Source: an uncultured Aeromonadaceae bacterium
GTDB lineage: Bacteria > Pseudomonadota > Gammaproteobacteria > Enterobacterales > Aeromonadaceae
Assembly: GCA_945957385.1 (NCBI GenBank)
Contig: CAMFKP010000034.1
Coordinates: 1-40,318 of the forward strand
Direction of reading: 5' to 3'
DNA length: 40,318 nt
The position numbers were made by a program, and so were the translations under genes. This document shows positions 8,531 to 16,186 of the stretch, in pieces. The number at the start of each line of letters is the position of its first letter. The stretch's first letter is position 1. A model generated the notes under the pieces. It was not told where the DNA came from, searched no databases, and saw only the letters and a list, made by a program, of their open reading frames with translations.

Positions 8531-9442
8531 ATGCTCAGTGGAGTGACCGTTCAGCAACTACAGATTTTCCTGATGATAGCGCGCGCCGGCAGCCTGAGTG
8601 CCGCGGCCCGGCGCCTGCAGATGACACCGGCGGCCGTCAGCCTGGCGCTGCGGCAGCTGGAGCAGCAACTGGGGTTGCCGCTGCTGCAACGTACTACCCG
8701 GCGTCAGGCGCTGACACCGGCCGGCGAGCGGCTGCTGGCGCAGGGGCAACCGGCGCTCGGCGCGCTACAGCAGGCGTTCGACGAAGTACAGGCGCTGGGC
8801 GACACGCCGTGCGGCCGGGTCAGCATCACGCTGCCGCGCTTTGTCTATCGCTGGCTGCTGCAGCCCTGTTATGCCGAATTTTGTGCCCGCTATCCGCAGA
8901 TCGTGCTGGAGATCCACGTTCACGACGGCACCGTGGATCTGCTCAGCGAAGGCATCGATGTTGGCATTCGTTTCGAGGATCTGCTGGATGAGGAGGTGGT
9001 CGCCCGGCCCTTGACCGAGCCGCTGCTTGAGGCGCTGTTTGCGTCGCCGGCCTATCTGGCGCGTTACGGTGAGCCGACGACGCCGGACGAGCTGGCGCAG
9101 CACCGCCAGGTGCAGTACCGCTTCCAGACCTCACGCCAGCTGGCACCACTGTTACTGCAGTGGCAGGGCCGGCTGCAAGGCCAGGCATTGACGCCGGCGC
9201 TGATCGTCAACGATACCGATGCGCTGATCGATGCGGTCAAACAGGATCTGGGGGTCGGCCACCTGTTGCTGTTGGCGGTCGAAGCCGAGTTGGCCAGCGG
9301 CACCCTGCAACCGGTGATGGTGGCGAACTGGCGACAGGTGTCACCTTTGTATCTCTATTACCTCAAGGAGAGTCAAAAGGCGTGCCGGGTGCGGGTGCTG
9401 GTGGAGTTCTTGCTGGAGAAGGCCCGCGAACGCGGGGCCTGA
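8531..9442 (+). CDS. LysR-family transcriptional regulator
   Basis: 303 residues. The N-terminal winged helix-turn-helix (about 5-65) reads QLQIFLMIARAGSLSAAARRLQMTP, then AAVSLALRQLEQQLG and LLQRTTRRQALTPAGERLL, the classic LysR pattern. The rest is a periplasmic-binding-like effector domain, with the LSEGIDVGIRFEDLLDEEVVARPL segment typical of the CrgA/AaeR-like group. GGAGAGG precedes the ATG closely. It is divergent from the quinone oxidoreductase gene, its probable target. The effector is unknown. Confidence 0.94.
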   Translation: MLSGVTVQQLQIFLMIARAGSLSAAARRLQMTPAAVSLALRQLEQQLGLPLLQRTTRRQALTPAGERLLAQGQPALGALQQAFDEVQALGDTPCGRVSITLPRFVYRWLLQPCYAEFCARYPQIVLEIHVHDGTVDLLSEGIDVGIRFEDLLDEEVVARPLTEPLLEALFASPAYLARYGEPTTPDELAQHRQVQYRFQTSRQLAPLLLQWQGRLQGQALTPALIVNDTDALIDAVKQDLGVGHLLLLAVEAELASGTLQPVMVANWRQVSPLYLYYLKESQKACRVRVLVEFLLEKARERGA

Positions 9443-9445
9443 TCC

Positions 9446-9895
9446 CTACTCGGGTTGCCACAGCATCTCCAACGTGCGCGGTGTCTGGCTGTCGATCTTG
9501 AAGCCATGACGCCGGTACAAGCGCACCGCAGGGTTGCGTTTGAATACACTCAACCGCACACTGCGGCCGGCGTGTCTGGCTTCGTCCTGCGTCCAGTGCA
9601 GCAGCTGGGAGCCGAGCCCCAGCCCCTGGCATTCCGGGCTGATCTGCAGCTGGATCAGTTCCCAGATCGGCGTGTCGGTGACCAGTTTGAACAGGCCGAC
9701 CGGCACGCCGTCATGCAATACAATGCGGGCACAATCCAGGCGCAGGCGGATGCGCGCCAGGTGCTCCTCCTGACTCGGAGCCAGTCCCTGGGCGGCAAAG
9801 TGGTCGCCCATGCAGCGCAGGCGCAGTGCCAGCAGCCAGTCGATGTCCTGCTCGGTGGCCAGACGATAGGGTAGCGGAAAAGGGGTATGGGGCAT
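9446..9895 (-). CDS. GNAT-family N-acetyltransferase
   Basis: 149 residues. Predicted to transfer an acetyl group from acetyl-CoA to an amine. The acetyl-CoA loop is QGLGLGSQLL (the Q/R-x-x-G-x-G/A motif), followed by the end-of-domain pattern LSVFKRNPAVRLYRRHGFKI, typical of small stand-alone GNATs. The start at 9895 has a GGAG site 7 bp away; a longer frame to 9934 has none. It is convergent with the LysR gene, 3 bp between stops. Substrate unknown. Confidence 0.9.
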   Translation of the reverse strand: MPHTPFPLPYRLATEQDIDWLLALRLRCMGDHFAAQGLAPSQEEHLARIRLRLDCARIVLHDGVPVGLFKLVTDTPIWELIQLQISPECQGLGLGSQLLHWTQDEARHAGRSVRLSVFKRNPAVRLYRRHGFKIDSQTPRTLEMLWQPE

Positions 9896-9952
9896 GCAAG
9901 GCTCCGTCAACAGCGTAAAGGGGCGGGGCGGCAAACAGGCCCCGCGCCGGTA

Positions 9953-11248
9953 TCAGGGTGAGTCGGTATCGGTTCTGGATGACGCCAGCACCTTATCGAT
10001 GCGCTTGTCATCCATATCGACAATTTCAAACCGCCACTGCTGCCACTCCACATGGTCACCGGTATGGGGGATGCGGCCAAATAACAGCAGCAGCATGCCG
10101 CTGAGGGTATGGTAACGCCCCTTGTCCTCTTCCGGTGTCTGGCGCAGATGCAGGCAATCCTTGAGCTCCATGATCGGGATGGCACCATCCAGCAACCAGG
10201 AGCCATCCTCGCGTTGCAGCGCACTGGCATCGGCCGCATCGTGTGGCGTGAATTCGCCAGTGACCGCCTCCAGCACATCCTGCAGCGTCACCAGGCCTTC
10301 AATCTCGCCATATTCGTCGATGACAAATGCCATCTGCATCTGGTTGCCGCGGAACTGCTCCAGTAATTCCAGACCGGTGAGGGTCTCGGGCACATAGAGG
10401 CAGGGTTGCAGGTTGGACTGCAGATCAATCTCCTCGCCGCGCACCAGGGCCGCCAGCGCCTGACGGGCATGCATCACGCCGATCACCCGCTCCAGAGTGC
10501 CATCGCACACCGGCACCCGGCTGTGTTCGCACTCGATCAGACGTTGCAGGTTCTCAGCCGTGGGCGCCTGCACATCCAGATAGACCACCTCGGAGCGGGG
10601 GATCATCAAGGAGCCGAGCTGGCGATCATCCAGACGGAAGACGTTGCGCACCATGTCGTGCTGCTGCGGCTCTATGCTGCCGGACTCCGAGCCCTCTTCC
10701 AGCAGCGCGTGGATCTCCTCTTCGGCATAGTTGGCCTGCTGGACGGTGCGGATCCCCAGCACACGGATCAAGCCATGGGTCGACAGTGCCAGCAGCATGA
10801 CAAATGGCCGGGTTAGCCGTGCCAGCCACTGCATCGGCCGCGCCACCAGGCGCGCTATGGTTTCCGGACTCAACTGGCCGATGCGCTTGGGCACCAGCTC
10901 GCCGACGACGATGGAGACATAGGTGACGATGACGACCACGAGCGCGGTGGCGGTGATGCCGGCGGTGGCACTGGCCAATCCCAGCGCGGTCAGCCAGTCG
11001 GCCAACGGTTTGGCGAGCACGGATTCGCCGACGATGCCATTGAGCAGCCCGATCGAGGTGATGCCGATCTGGATGGCCGACAGAAAACGGGTCGGATCTT
11101 CACCGAGCTTCAAGGCCACAGCGGCGCCCTGATCGCCCTCGGCCGCCAGCTTCGACAGGCGCCCCTTGCGCGCGGTCACCAGGGCGATTTCCGACATGGC
11201 GAACAGGCCATTGAGCAGAATCAGGCCAAATAACATCAAATATTCCAT
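9953..11248 (-). CDS. CorC/HlyC (UPF0053, CNNM-type) membrane protein with CBS pair
   Basis: 431 residues. The N-terminal DUF21/CNNM domain (about 1-180) has three to four membrane segments (YLMLFGLILLNGLFAMSEIALV; TAGITATALVVVIVTYVSIVVGELVPKRIG). A CBS pair follows (about 210-330, IPRSEVVYLDVQAP and FVIDEYGEIEGLVTLQDVLEAV), then the C-terminal CorC_HlyC domain (WLLDGAIPIMELKDCLHL...). Relatives are linked to magnesium or cobalt efflux and are often mislabelled hemolysins; the ion is not evident here. The 5' leader is long and carries an FNR-like palindrome. Confidence 0.92.
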   Translation of the reverse strand: MEYLMLFGLILLNGLFAMSEIALVTARKGRLSKLAAEGDQGAAVALKLGEDPTRFLSAIQIGITSIGLLNGIVGESVLAKPLADWLTALGLASATAGITATALVVVIVTYVSIVVGELVPKRIGQLSPETIARLVARPMQWLARLTRPFVMLLALSTHGLIRVLGIRTVQQANYAEEEIHALLEEGSESGSIEPQQHDMVRNVFRLDDRQLGSLMIPRSEVVYLDVQAPTAENLQRLIECEHSRVPVCDGTLERVIGVMHARQALAALVRGEEIDLQSNLQPCLYVPETLTGLELLEQFRGNQMQMAFVIDEYGEIEGLVTLQDVLEAVTGEFTPHDAADASALQREDGSWLLDGAIPIMELKDCLHLRQTPEEDKGRYHTLSGMLLLLFGRIPHTGDHVEWQQWRFEIVDMDDKRIDKVLASSRTDTDSP

Positions 11249-11556
11249 GACGAGGCTCCGTGCGGCGTGATCGCAAAAACTGAGTGTGACAGATCAGCAT
11301 GACCGGCCGCGCATGCCACTGGGTATGACGCGTGGCGAAGGTGCGGTACCGGATGCGTCGGGAAGACGGAAACAGATTGCAAGGGCTGGTGGAAATCGCT
11401 GGCGAGCGGGATATCGCCGGGTCGAGGCTCGGAATGGGCCATAGTGCCGGATTGACCGGAAACTCCTGTGTGATGGATGAGCCGACATGCTACAAATGCC
11501 GGTCTATTCCTGTCAATAAACTTGATAATTATCAAGTTTATCCTGACAAGCAGGGC
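11249..11556. other. 308-bp intergenic region upstream of the CorC-type gene
   Basis: No convincing gene. The left part is the leader of the CorC-type gene, with GGAG ahead of its start. The right part holds a 26-bp palindrome and a possible minus-strand promoter: TTGACA at 11511-11516 and TAGCAT at 11487-11492 with an 18-bp spacer. If used, the leader would be about 230 nt. No riboswitch class was recognised. Confidence 0.6.
11516..11541. promoter_or_regulatory. 26-bp perfect palindrome containing an ideal FNR box
   Basis: ATAAACTTGATAA is joined directly to its exact complement. The core TTGATAATTATCAA (11522-11535) matches the FNR consensus TTGAT-N4-ATCAA at every defined base. TTGACA, a -35 reading toward the CorC-type gene, begins at the palindrome edge. 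The centre is about 48 bp from the predicted transcription start, near but not at the usual -41.5. It also lies downstream of the DUF2809 gene, but without a T tract a terminator role is less likely. Confidence 0.55.
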
Positions 11557-11931
11557 TCAGCGGCGGCCCAGCCATGTGGGCCACAGCAGGAGCAGCAGGG
11601 CACCGGCACTGTAGGCCAACAGATCCCTGACATCGAAGGTGGTGCCAATCAGGATCCGCGCCCAGCGCTGATCGGCCAGCCCGAGGTGGCTTACCAGATC
11701 GGCGCCCTGGGCCAGTTCGACGCCCAGCGCAAACAGCCAGATGCCGATCACCGCTGTGCGATGTCGGACGACGAACAGGCTGCGAAGCAGCGCGTATAAC
11801 AGCCAGATCACCAGCAGATCACCGATGAAGGGGCGGATCAGGCGATCGTGCACCCAGAGGGCGATGCCGGTTTCCACCAGCAGTAACAGCAGTGCCCACA
11901 GCGCGTAGTAACGGTTAGGACGTATCGACAT
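11557..11931 (-). CDS. DUF2809 small integral membrane protein
   Basis: 124 residues with about four hydrophobic helices (YYALWALLLLLVETGIALWV; LLVIWLLYALLRSLFVV; AVIGIWLFALGVELAQ; DLLAYSAGALLLLLWP). The conserved run HDRLIRPFIGDLLV and the later GTTFDVRDLLAY identify DUF2809, whose fold recalls VanZ-like proteins. Function unknown. It begins 12 bp after the DUF4304-like gene ends, so the two probably form an operon. Confidence 0.82.
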   Translation of the reverse strand: MSIRPNRYYALWALLLLLVETGIALWVHDRLIRPFIGDLLVIWLLYALLRSLFVVRHRTAVIGIWLFALGVELAQGADLVSHLGLADQRWARILIGTTFDVRDLLAYSAGALLLLLWPTWLGRR

Positions 11932-11943
11932 GCAGCGCTCCGG

Positions 11944-12600
11944 TTACGGGGTGAGCAGGCCATCCGGCCGCGGCTGTAACGCGCAGGCCAGCTGGTTGTA
12001 GAGTTCGGCGGCCCACTGGCGTGCCGCGGCCAGATCGGCAGGATAACGGCCATCGGCATGGTTGAGGCAGGTTTCCAGCGCCCGATTGTCCCAGCCCAGT
12101 TGCAGGCACGCCAACGCCTGCATCAACCGTGATGCCAGGCCATCATCCAGATGTTGCCCGCCGGCCAGCGCGCTCAGCGAGGAGGCCTGCTCGAGCCACG
12201 GCAGGCCCTGTTGTTCCAGCAACGTCAGCACAACAGCGTGATCGGCGCCGGGATCCAGCGGCCAATCCAGCATGCGTGACGGTCCCTGCAGATCGGCGGC
12301 ACTCCGGCGCAGCGCACAGGACTGGATATTGGGTTTATCAACATGGCGTGCCAGATGGCTGAACGCCTGCATGCGTGCCAGTGCCGCCAGCAACGAGGGA
12401 AAACAGACCCCAAACTCCAGGGTAAAGCGTGGTGCCTCGGGGGGCGCGTCGCGTAAGAGCCGGGCTTCGACTAAATGAATCACCCCTTGACTGGCACGGC
12501 GAAACAGCCGCCCTTGTGGCGAGAAACCTTGCATCTGTAAAAACGGGGCAAGGGTATGCTCCAGATAACGGATCAAGCGTCCGCTCTGTGAGGTCGACAT
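11944..12600 (-). CDS. DUF4304-like hypothetical protein
   Basis: About 218 residues, soluble, no signal peptide. Three tandem ATG codons occur at 12606, 12603 and 12600; the CAGGG site is best spaced for the last. The N-terminal pattern (LIRYLEHTLAPFLQMQGFSPQG, then a strand ending in VIHLVEARL) resembles DUF4304-type proteins, where a helix leads into GF-x-x-x-G-R and a strand with VI. The C-terminal half is helical, with several Leu/Ala-rich turns and no motif I recognise. Function unknown; the family link is tentative. Confidence 0.6.
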   Translation of the reverse strand: MSTSQSGRLIRYLEHTLAPFLQMQGFSPQGRLFRRASQGVIHLVEARLLRDAPPEAPRFTLEFGVCFPSLLAALARMQAFSHLARHVDKPNIQSCALRRSAADLQGPSRMLDWPLDPGADHAVVLTLLEQQGLPWLEQASSLSALAGGQHLDDGLASRLMQALACLQLGWDNRALETCLNHADGRYPADLAAARQWAAELYNQLACALQPRPDGLLTP

Positions 12601-12730
12601 CATCATCCCTGAGTTCCTTACTACGACTACTGCTTCCTGGGGGCATCATAGTCATGCTGCCCCCAGGTTCGACAAGCCTGTTACTGCAGCAAGATCGCAG
12701 AACCGGAGCTGGATAACGCCTGTACCGTTT

Positions 12731-15091
12731 TCAAGGACGCCACCGGCGCAACAGTAACGCATTGGCTACCACGCTGACGCTGGAGAAGGCCATGGCGCCA
12801 CCGGCCAACATCGGGCTGAGCCAGCCAAGGGCTGCCAGCGGGATCCCGATCGCATTGAAGATCAGCGCCCAGAACAGGTTCTGGCGGATCTTGCGCCAGG
12901 TGGCCCGCGACAGCGAGATCGCCTGGGCGACCATGGCCGGATCGCTGCGCATCAGCGTGATGGCGGCGGCCTGCATCGCGACATCGGTGCCTTGTCCCAT
13001 GGCGATACCGACATCGGCGGCAGCCAGAGCCGGCGCATCGTTGATGCCATCACCGACCATCGCCACCCGTTCACCCTGTTGACGCAGTTGTTGCACGGCG
13101 GCGGCTTTTTGCTCGGGCAACACCTCGGCCAGCACCTGATCCAGGCCCAGCTGGTGGCCGATGTGCTCGGCCGCCGCCCGATTGTCACCACTGATCATCA
13201 CGCTGCGTACTCTCAGGCGGTGCAGCGCGTCAATGGCGGCAGCAGATTGTGGGCGGGAGGCATCGCCGAAGCTCAGCATGGCCATCGGGGCGCTGTCGCC
13301 ATCGCGTGCGAGCCAGGCGACGCTAAAGCCCTGCTGTTGAGCCTGGGTTTCAGCGGCCTGCAGCCGATCACAGTCGATGGCCGCGTCCGCCATCAGACGG
13401 CGACTTCCCAGCAGATAACCTTGCCCGGCAATCCGGCCTGTGATGCCAAGTCCCGGTCGGGTCAGCAGATCCGTTGCCGGTGGTGCGGCCACGGGGGCGG
13501 CCTGCAAGATGGCCTTGGCCAGCGGATGCTGGCTGCCACGCTGCAGCGCGGCGGCCAGGGCCAGTACGGTACTGGCGTCGGCACCGTCGGTCTCAACCTG
13601 TTGCAGCGTTGGCTGCCCTAGCGTCAACGTCCCTGTCTTGTCGAATGCGACCAGCGTGATGCCTTGCGCCAACTCCAGCGCTTCGGCGTCTTTGATCAGC
13701 ATGCCATGGCGGGCCGCCAGCCCGGTTCCCACCATGATGGCCGCCGGCGTCGCCAATCCCAGCGCGCAGGGGCAGGCGATTACCAGTACCGCTACGGCGT
13801 GCAGTACGGCACGCGGCCAGTCGCCTGTCGTCAGACCCCAGCCGAGTAAGGTCAGCGTCGCAATGATCACCACCACTGGCACAAACCAGGCGCTGACCCG
13901 ATCCGCCAGGCGTTGCACCGGGGCCTTGGCGCCTTGCGCCGCCTCGACCAGGCGCACAATTCGCGCCAGACGACTCTCGGCCCCCAATGCGCTAACTGTG
14001 ATGATCAGCTGACCCTGCTGATTGATGGCGCCACCGGTCACGCTATCACCTGGGTGTTTGCTGACGGGCAGGCTCTCGCCGGTCAGCAGCGTCTCATCGA
14101 CGTCGCTTGCGCCTTCAAGCACGATGCCATCCACTGGAATGCGCTCGCCGGCTCGAACCCGAACCTGATCGCCCAGGCGCAGAGCGGCCAGCGGCAGCGT
14201 GACCTCCTGGCCGTCGCGCAGGACGCAGGCCGACTCGGGTTGCAGTGCCTGCAACGCGCGGATGGCACTGCTGGTCTGTTGGCGGGCGCGGGCTTCGAGC
14301 CACTTGCCGAGCCGTACCAGCGTGATGACCACGGCCGAGGTTTCAAAATAGAGATGTGGCTGGTCATGGTGCAGATCCGTACTCACGCCGAGGTAGAGCG
14401 ACAGGCCATAGGCTGCCGATGTGCCGATGGCAACCAGCAGATCCATGTTGCCGCCACCGGCGCGCAGGGCCAGCCAACCGGCTCGGTAGAAACGGGCGCC
14501 GAGCCAGAACTGCACCGGCGTCGCCAGCAAAAACTGCACCGCGACCGGCAAGTTCCAGTGGATGCCGAGCGGCGCCAGCAGCATGGGGAGCACCAGCGGC
14601 AGGGTCAACAGTGCCGAAATCAGCAGGGGCCAGAGGGCGGGGGCCGCCGGCGCTGTCTGTGGCGCCGTCTGGTCATGCAGGCGGGCCGTGAAACCGGCGC
14701 GTTCAATCACCCCGATCAGCGTCGCAGCCGGCAGCGAGGCGAGTGTCTGGATATGTGCCTGTTCGCTGGCCAGATTGACCTCGGCACTGAGCACGCCGTC
14801 TTGTTTGGCCAGCAGACGTTCGATGCGGCTGGCGCAACCGGCACAGGTCATGCCGCCAATCTCCAGCTGCAACGCCTGCGTCGGTACCGAGAAACCGGCC
14901 TGCTCAACGGCGCGGATCAGGGCAGCGATGGAGGTACCGGCGGTCAGTTGCAGCTGGGCCTGCTCTGTGGCCAGATTGACCGAGACCTGCTCAACGCCCT
15001 CCTGGCGGGCCAATATCCGTTCCAGGCGACTGACACAGCTGGCACAACTCATGCCACGAATCGGCAGGCGCAATGCAATCGGGTTGGCCAT
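12731..15091 (-). CDS. copA: Copper-exporting P1B-type ATPase CopA
   Basis: 786 residues. Pumps Cu(I) from cytoplasm to periplasm using ATP. Two N-terminal heavy-metal domains carry GMSCASC (Cys16, Cys19) and GMTCAGC (Cys83, Cys86). Eight membrane segments are expected. The transport motif CPC lies at 440-442, TGES at about 337, the phosphorylated aspartate at 484 (DKTGT) and the hinge [10 protein letters not shown] near the C-terminus. The start at 15091 is preferred (GAGG upstream, and it begins at the first metal domain); the in-frame extension to 15148 overlaps copZ. It starts 2 bp after the copZ stop and is probably co-translated. Confidence 0.97.
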   Translation of the reverse strand: MANPIALRLPIRGMSCASCVSRLERILARQEGVEQVSVNLATEQAQLQLTAGTSIAALIRAVEQAGFSVPTQALQLEIGGMTCAGCASRIERLLAKQDGVLSAEVNLASEQAHIQTLASLPAATLIGVIERAGFTARLHDQTAPQTAPAAPALWPLLISALLTLPLVLPMLLAPLGIHWNLPVAVQFLLATPVQFWLGARFYRAGWLALRAGGGNMDLLVAIGTSAAYGLSLYLGVSTDLHHDQPHLYFETSAVVITLVRLGKWLEARARQQTSSAIRALQALQPESACVLRDGQEVTLPLAALRLGDQVRVRAGERIPVDGIVLEGASDVDETLLTGESLPVSKHPGDSVTGGAINQQGQLIITVSALGAESRLARIVRLVEAAQGAKAPVQRLADRVSAWFVPVVVIIATLTLLGWGLTTGDWPRAVLHAVAVLVIACPCALGLATPAAIMVGTGLAARHGMLIKDAEALELAQGITLVAFDKTGTLTLGQPTLQQVETDGADASTVLALAAALQRGSQHPLAKAILQAAPVAAPPATDLLTRPGLGITGRIAGQGYLLGSRRLMADAAIDCDRLQAAETQAQQQGFSVAWLARDGDSAPMAMLSFGDASRPQSAAAIDALHRLRVRSVMISGDNRAAAEHIGHQLGLDQVLAEVLPEQKAAAVQQLRQQGERVAMVGDGINDAPALAAADVGIAMGQGTDVAMQAAAITLMRSDPAMVAQAISLSRATWRKIRQNLFWALIFNAIGIPLAALGWLSPMLAGGAMAFSSVSVVANALLLRRWRP

Positions 15092-15093
15092 GG

Positions 15094-15300
15094 CTATACC
15101 TCGGCCTGACTGATCACATCGAATCCCAGGTCGTTGATCAAGGTGCAAATCTGGGCCAGGGGCAACTGACTGCGGATCGTCACGCTTTCACTGGCCAAGT
15201 CGATTTTGACCTGTGCCATGGCATCCAGACGTGTGATGGCGCGTGTAATCGCGCTGACACAGTGGCCACAACGCATACCGGAAACCTGCAATTGATACAT
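15094..15300 (-). CDS. copZ: Copper chaperone CopZ
   Basis: 68 residues: one heavy-metal-associated domain with the Cu(I)-binding motif GMRCGHC near residue 10. It delivers copper to CopA, encoded next. The start at 15300 gives the standard domain length and has GGGAG upstream; the longer frame would run into the promoter. The 2-bp gap to copA and the CueR-type promoter indicate a copper-induced operon. Confidence 0.93.
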   Translation of the reverse strand: MYQLQVSGMRCGHCVSAITRAITRLDAMAQVKIDLASESVTIRSQLPLAQICTLINDLGFDVISQAEV

Positions 15301-15334
15301 GATGTTCTCCCAAGCTGGATAGGTATCTGCAACC

Positions 15335-15365
15335 AGTGTGAACCTTGACACGATGGCAAGGTCAA
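15335..15365 (-). promoter_or_regulatory. CueR-type promoter and operator of copZ-copA
   Basis: On the minus strand, TTGACC (15360-15365) and CACACT (15335-15340) are separated by 19 bp, the over-long spacing used by MerR-family activators. The spacer region contains the dyad ACCTTG-N9-CAAGGT (15342-15362), very close in layout to the E. coli copA site (TTGACC then CCTTCC...GGAAGG). No cueR gene lies in the window. Confidence 0.85.
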
Positions 15366-15396
15366 GCGGGATCATCATTTGTCTGGCGGGCTGGAT

Positions 15397-15421
15397 AAAA
15401 AAATCCCCGCGGTGGCGGGGA
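15397..15421 (-). terminator. Rho-independent terminator of the kdp operon
   Basis: TCCCCGC (15404-15410), GGTG loop, GCGGGGA (15415-15421), flanked by seven A at 15397-15403. On the minus strand this is a 7-bp GC stem followed by a T tract, about 75 bp after the kdpE stop. Confidence 0.92.
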
Positions 15422-15496
15422 AGGCAAATGAAGTTTCAGGGTTTAACCACCGCTATCTTGCGTACCGTGTGTGTCACTGGCATGACAAGCCAGGCA

Positions 15497-16186
15497 TCAG
15501 GGGACAAAACGGTAGCCGATCCCGGCTTCGGTCAGCAGGTGGCGTGGCCGCGCCGGATCGACTTCAAGTTTTTGGCGCAGGTGGCCCATATAAATACGCA
15601 GATAGTGATTGTGCTCAACGGCATTGGGGCCCCACACCGCAAGCAGCAGGTGGCGTTGGGTCAACACCTTGTCGGGATTGGCCAGTAATTCACTGAGCAA
15701 ACGGTACTCGATCGGCGTCAGGTGCAACTCTTCGTCGCAGCGCCAGACCCGGCGCAGGCTGCGGTCAACACGAATTTCGCCAAATAGCAGTGTCGCCGAG
15801 CCGGCGGCCTGCCCCGCAACGTGAGTCCGGCGCAGGGCCGCACGGATCCGTGCCAGCAATTCGCCGATGCCGAAGGGCTTGATCAGGTAATCATCGGCAC
15901 CGGCATCCAGCGCGGCGATCTTGTCGGTCTCATCGCTGCGTGCCGAGAGCACCAGGATCGGCATCGCCGACCACTGGCGCAGTTCGCGGATCAGCGTCAG
16001 GCCATCACCATCCGGCAGCCCCAGATCCAGCACCAGCATGTCCGGTTTGCGCGTTGCTGCCTCAAGCAGGCCGCGTTGCTGGCCCTCCGCTTCGTGTACG
16101 CGAAACCCCTCGGCTTCCAGCGCGGTGCGCACGTAACGCCGGATGGCGTCTTCATCCTCAACAATCAACAAGGTGGCTGTTGTCAC
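15497..16186 (-). CDS. kdpE: Response regulator KdpE
   Basis: 229 residues. Activates kdp transcription when phosphorylated by KdpD. The receiver domain has the acidic pair in LLIVEDEDAIRR, phospho-acceptor Asp54 (LVLDLGLPDGDG) and the switch Lys in LIKPFGIGELLARI. The C-terminal OmpR-type winged helix follows (LHLTPIEYRLLSELLANPDKVLTQRHLL). Its start overlaps the kdpD stop by 4 bp. It is the last gene of the operon, ahead of a strong terminator. Confidence 0.97.
   Translation of the reverse strand: MTTATLLIVEDEDAIRRYVRTALEAEGFRVHEAEGQQRGLLEAATRKPDMLVLDLGLPDGDGLTLIRELRQWSAMPILVLSARSDETDKIAALDAGADDYLIKPFGIGELLARIRAALRRTHVAGQAAGSATLLFGEIRVDRSLRRVWRCDEELHLTPIEYRLLSELLANPDKVLTQRHLLLAVWGPNAVEHNHYLRIYMGHLRQKLEVDPARPRHLLTEAGIGYRFVP

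Noticed and set aside
9421..9439. GGCCCGCG...CGCGGGGCC hairpin at the end of the LysR gene as a terminator
   Set aside because: It lies inside the coding end, has a bulge and no T tract.
13913..15109. 398-codon open frame opposite copA
   Set aside because: Shadow of copA; composition is Gln/Gly/Arg-rich with no recognisable motif.
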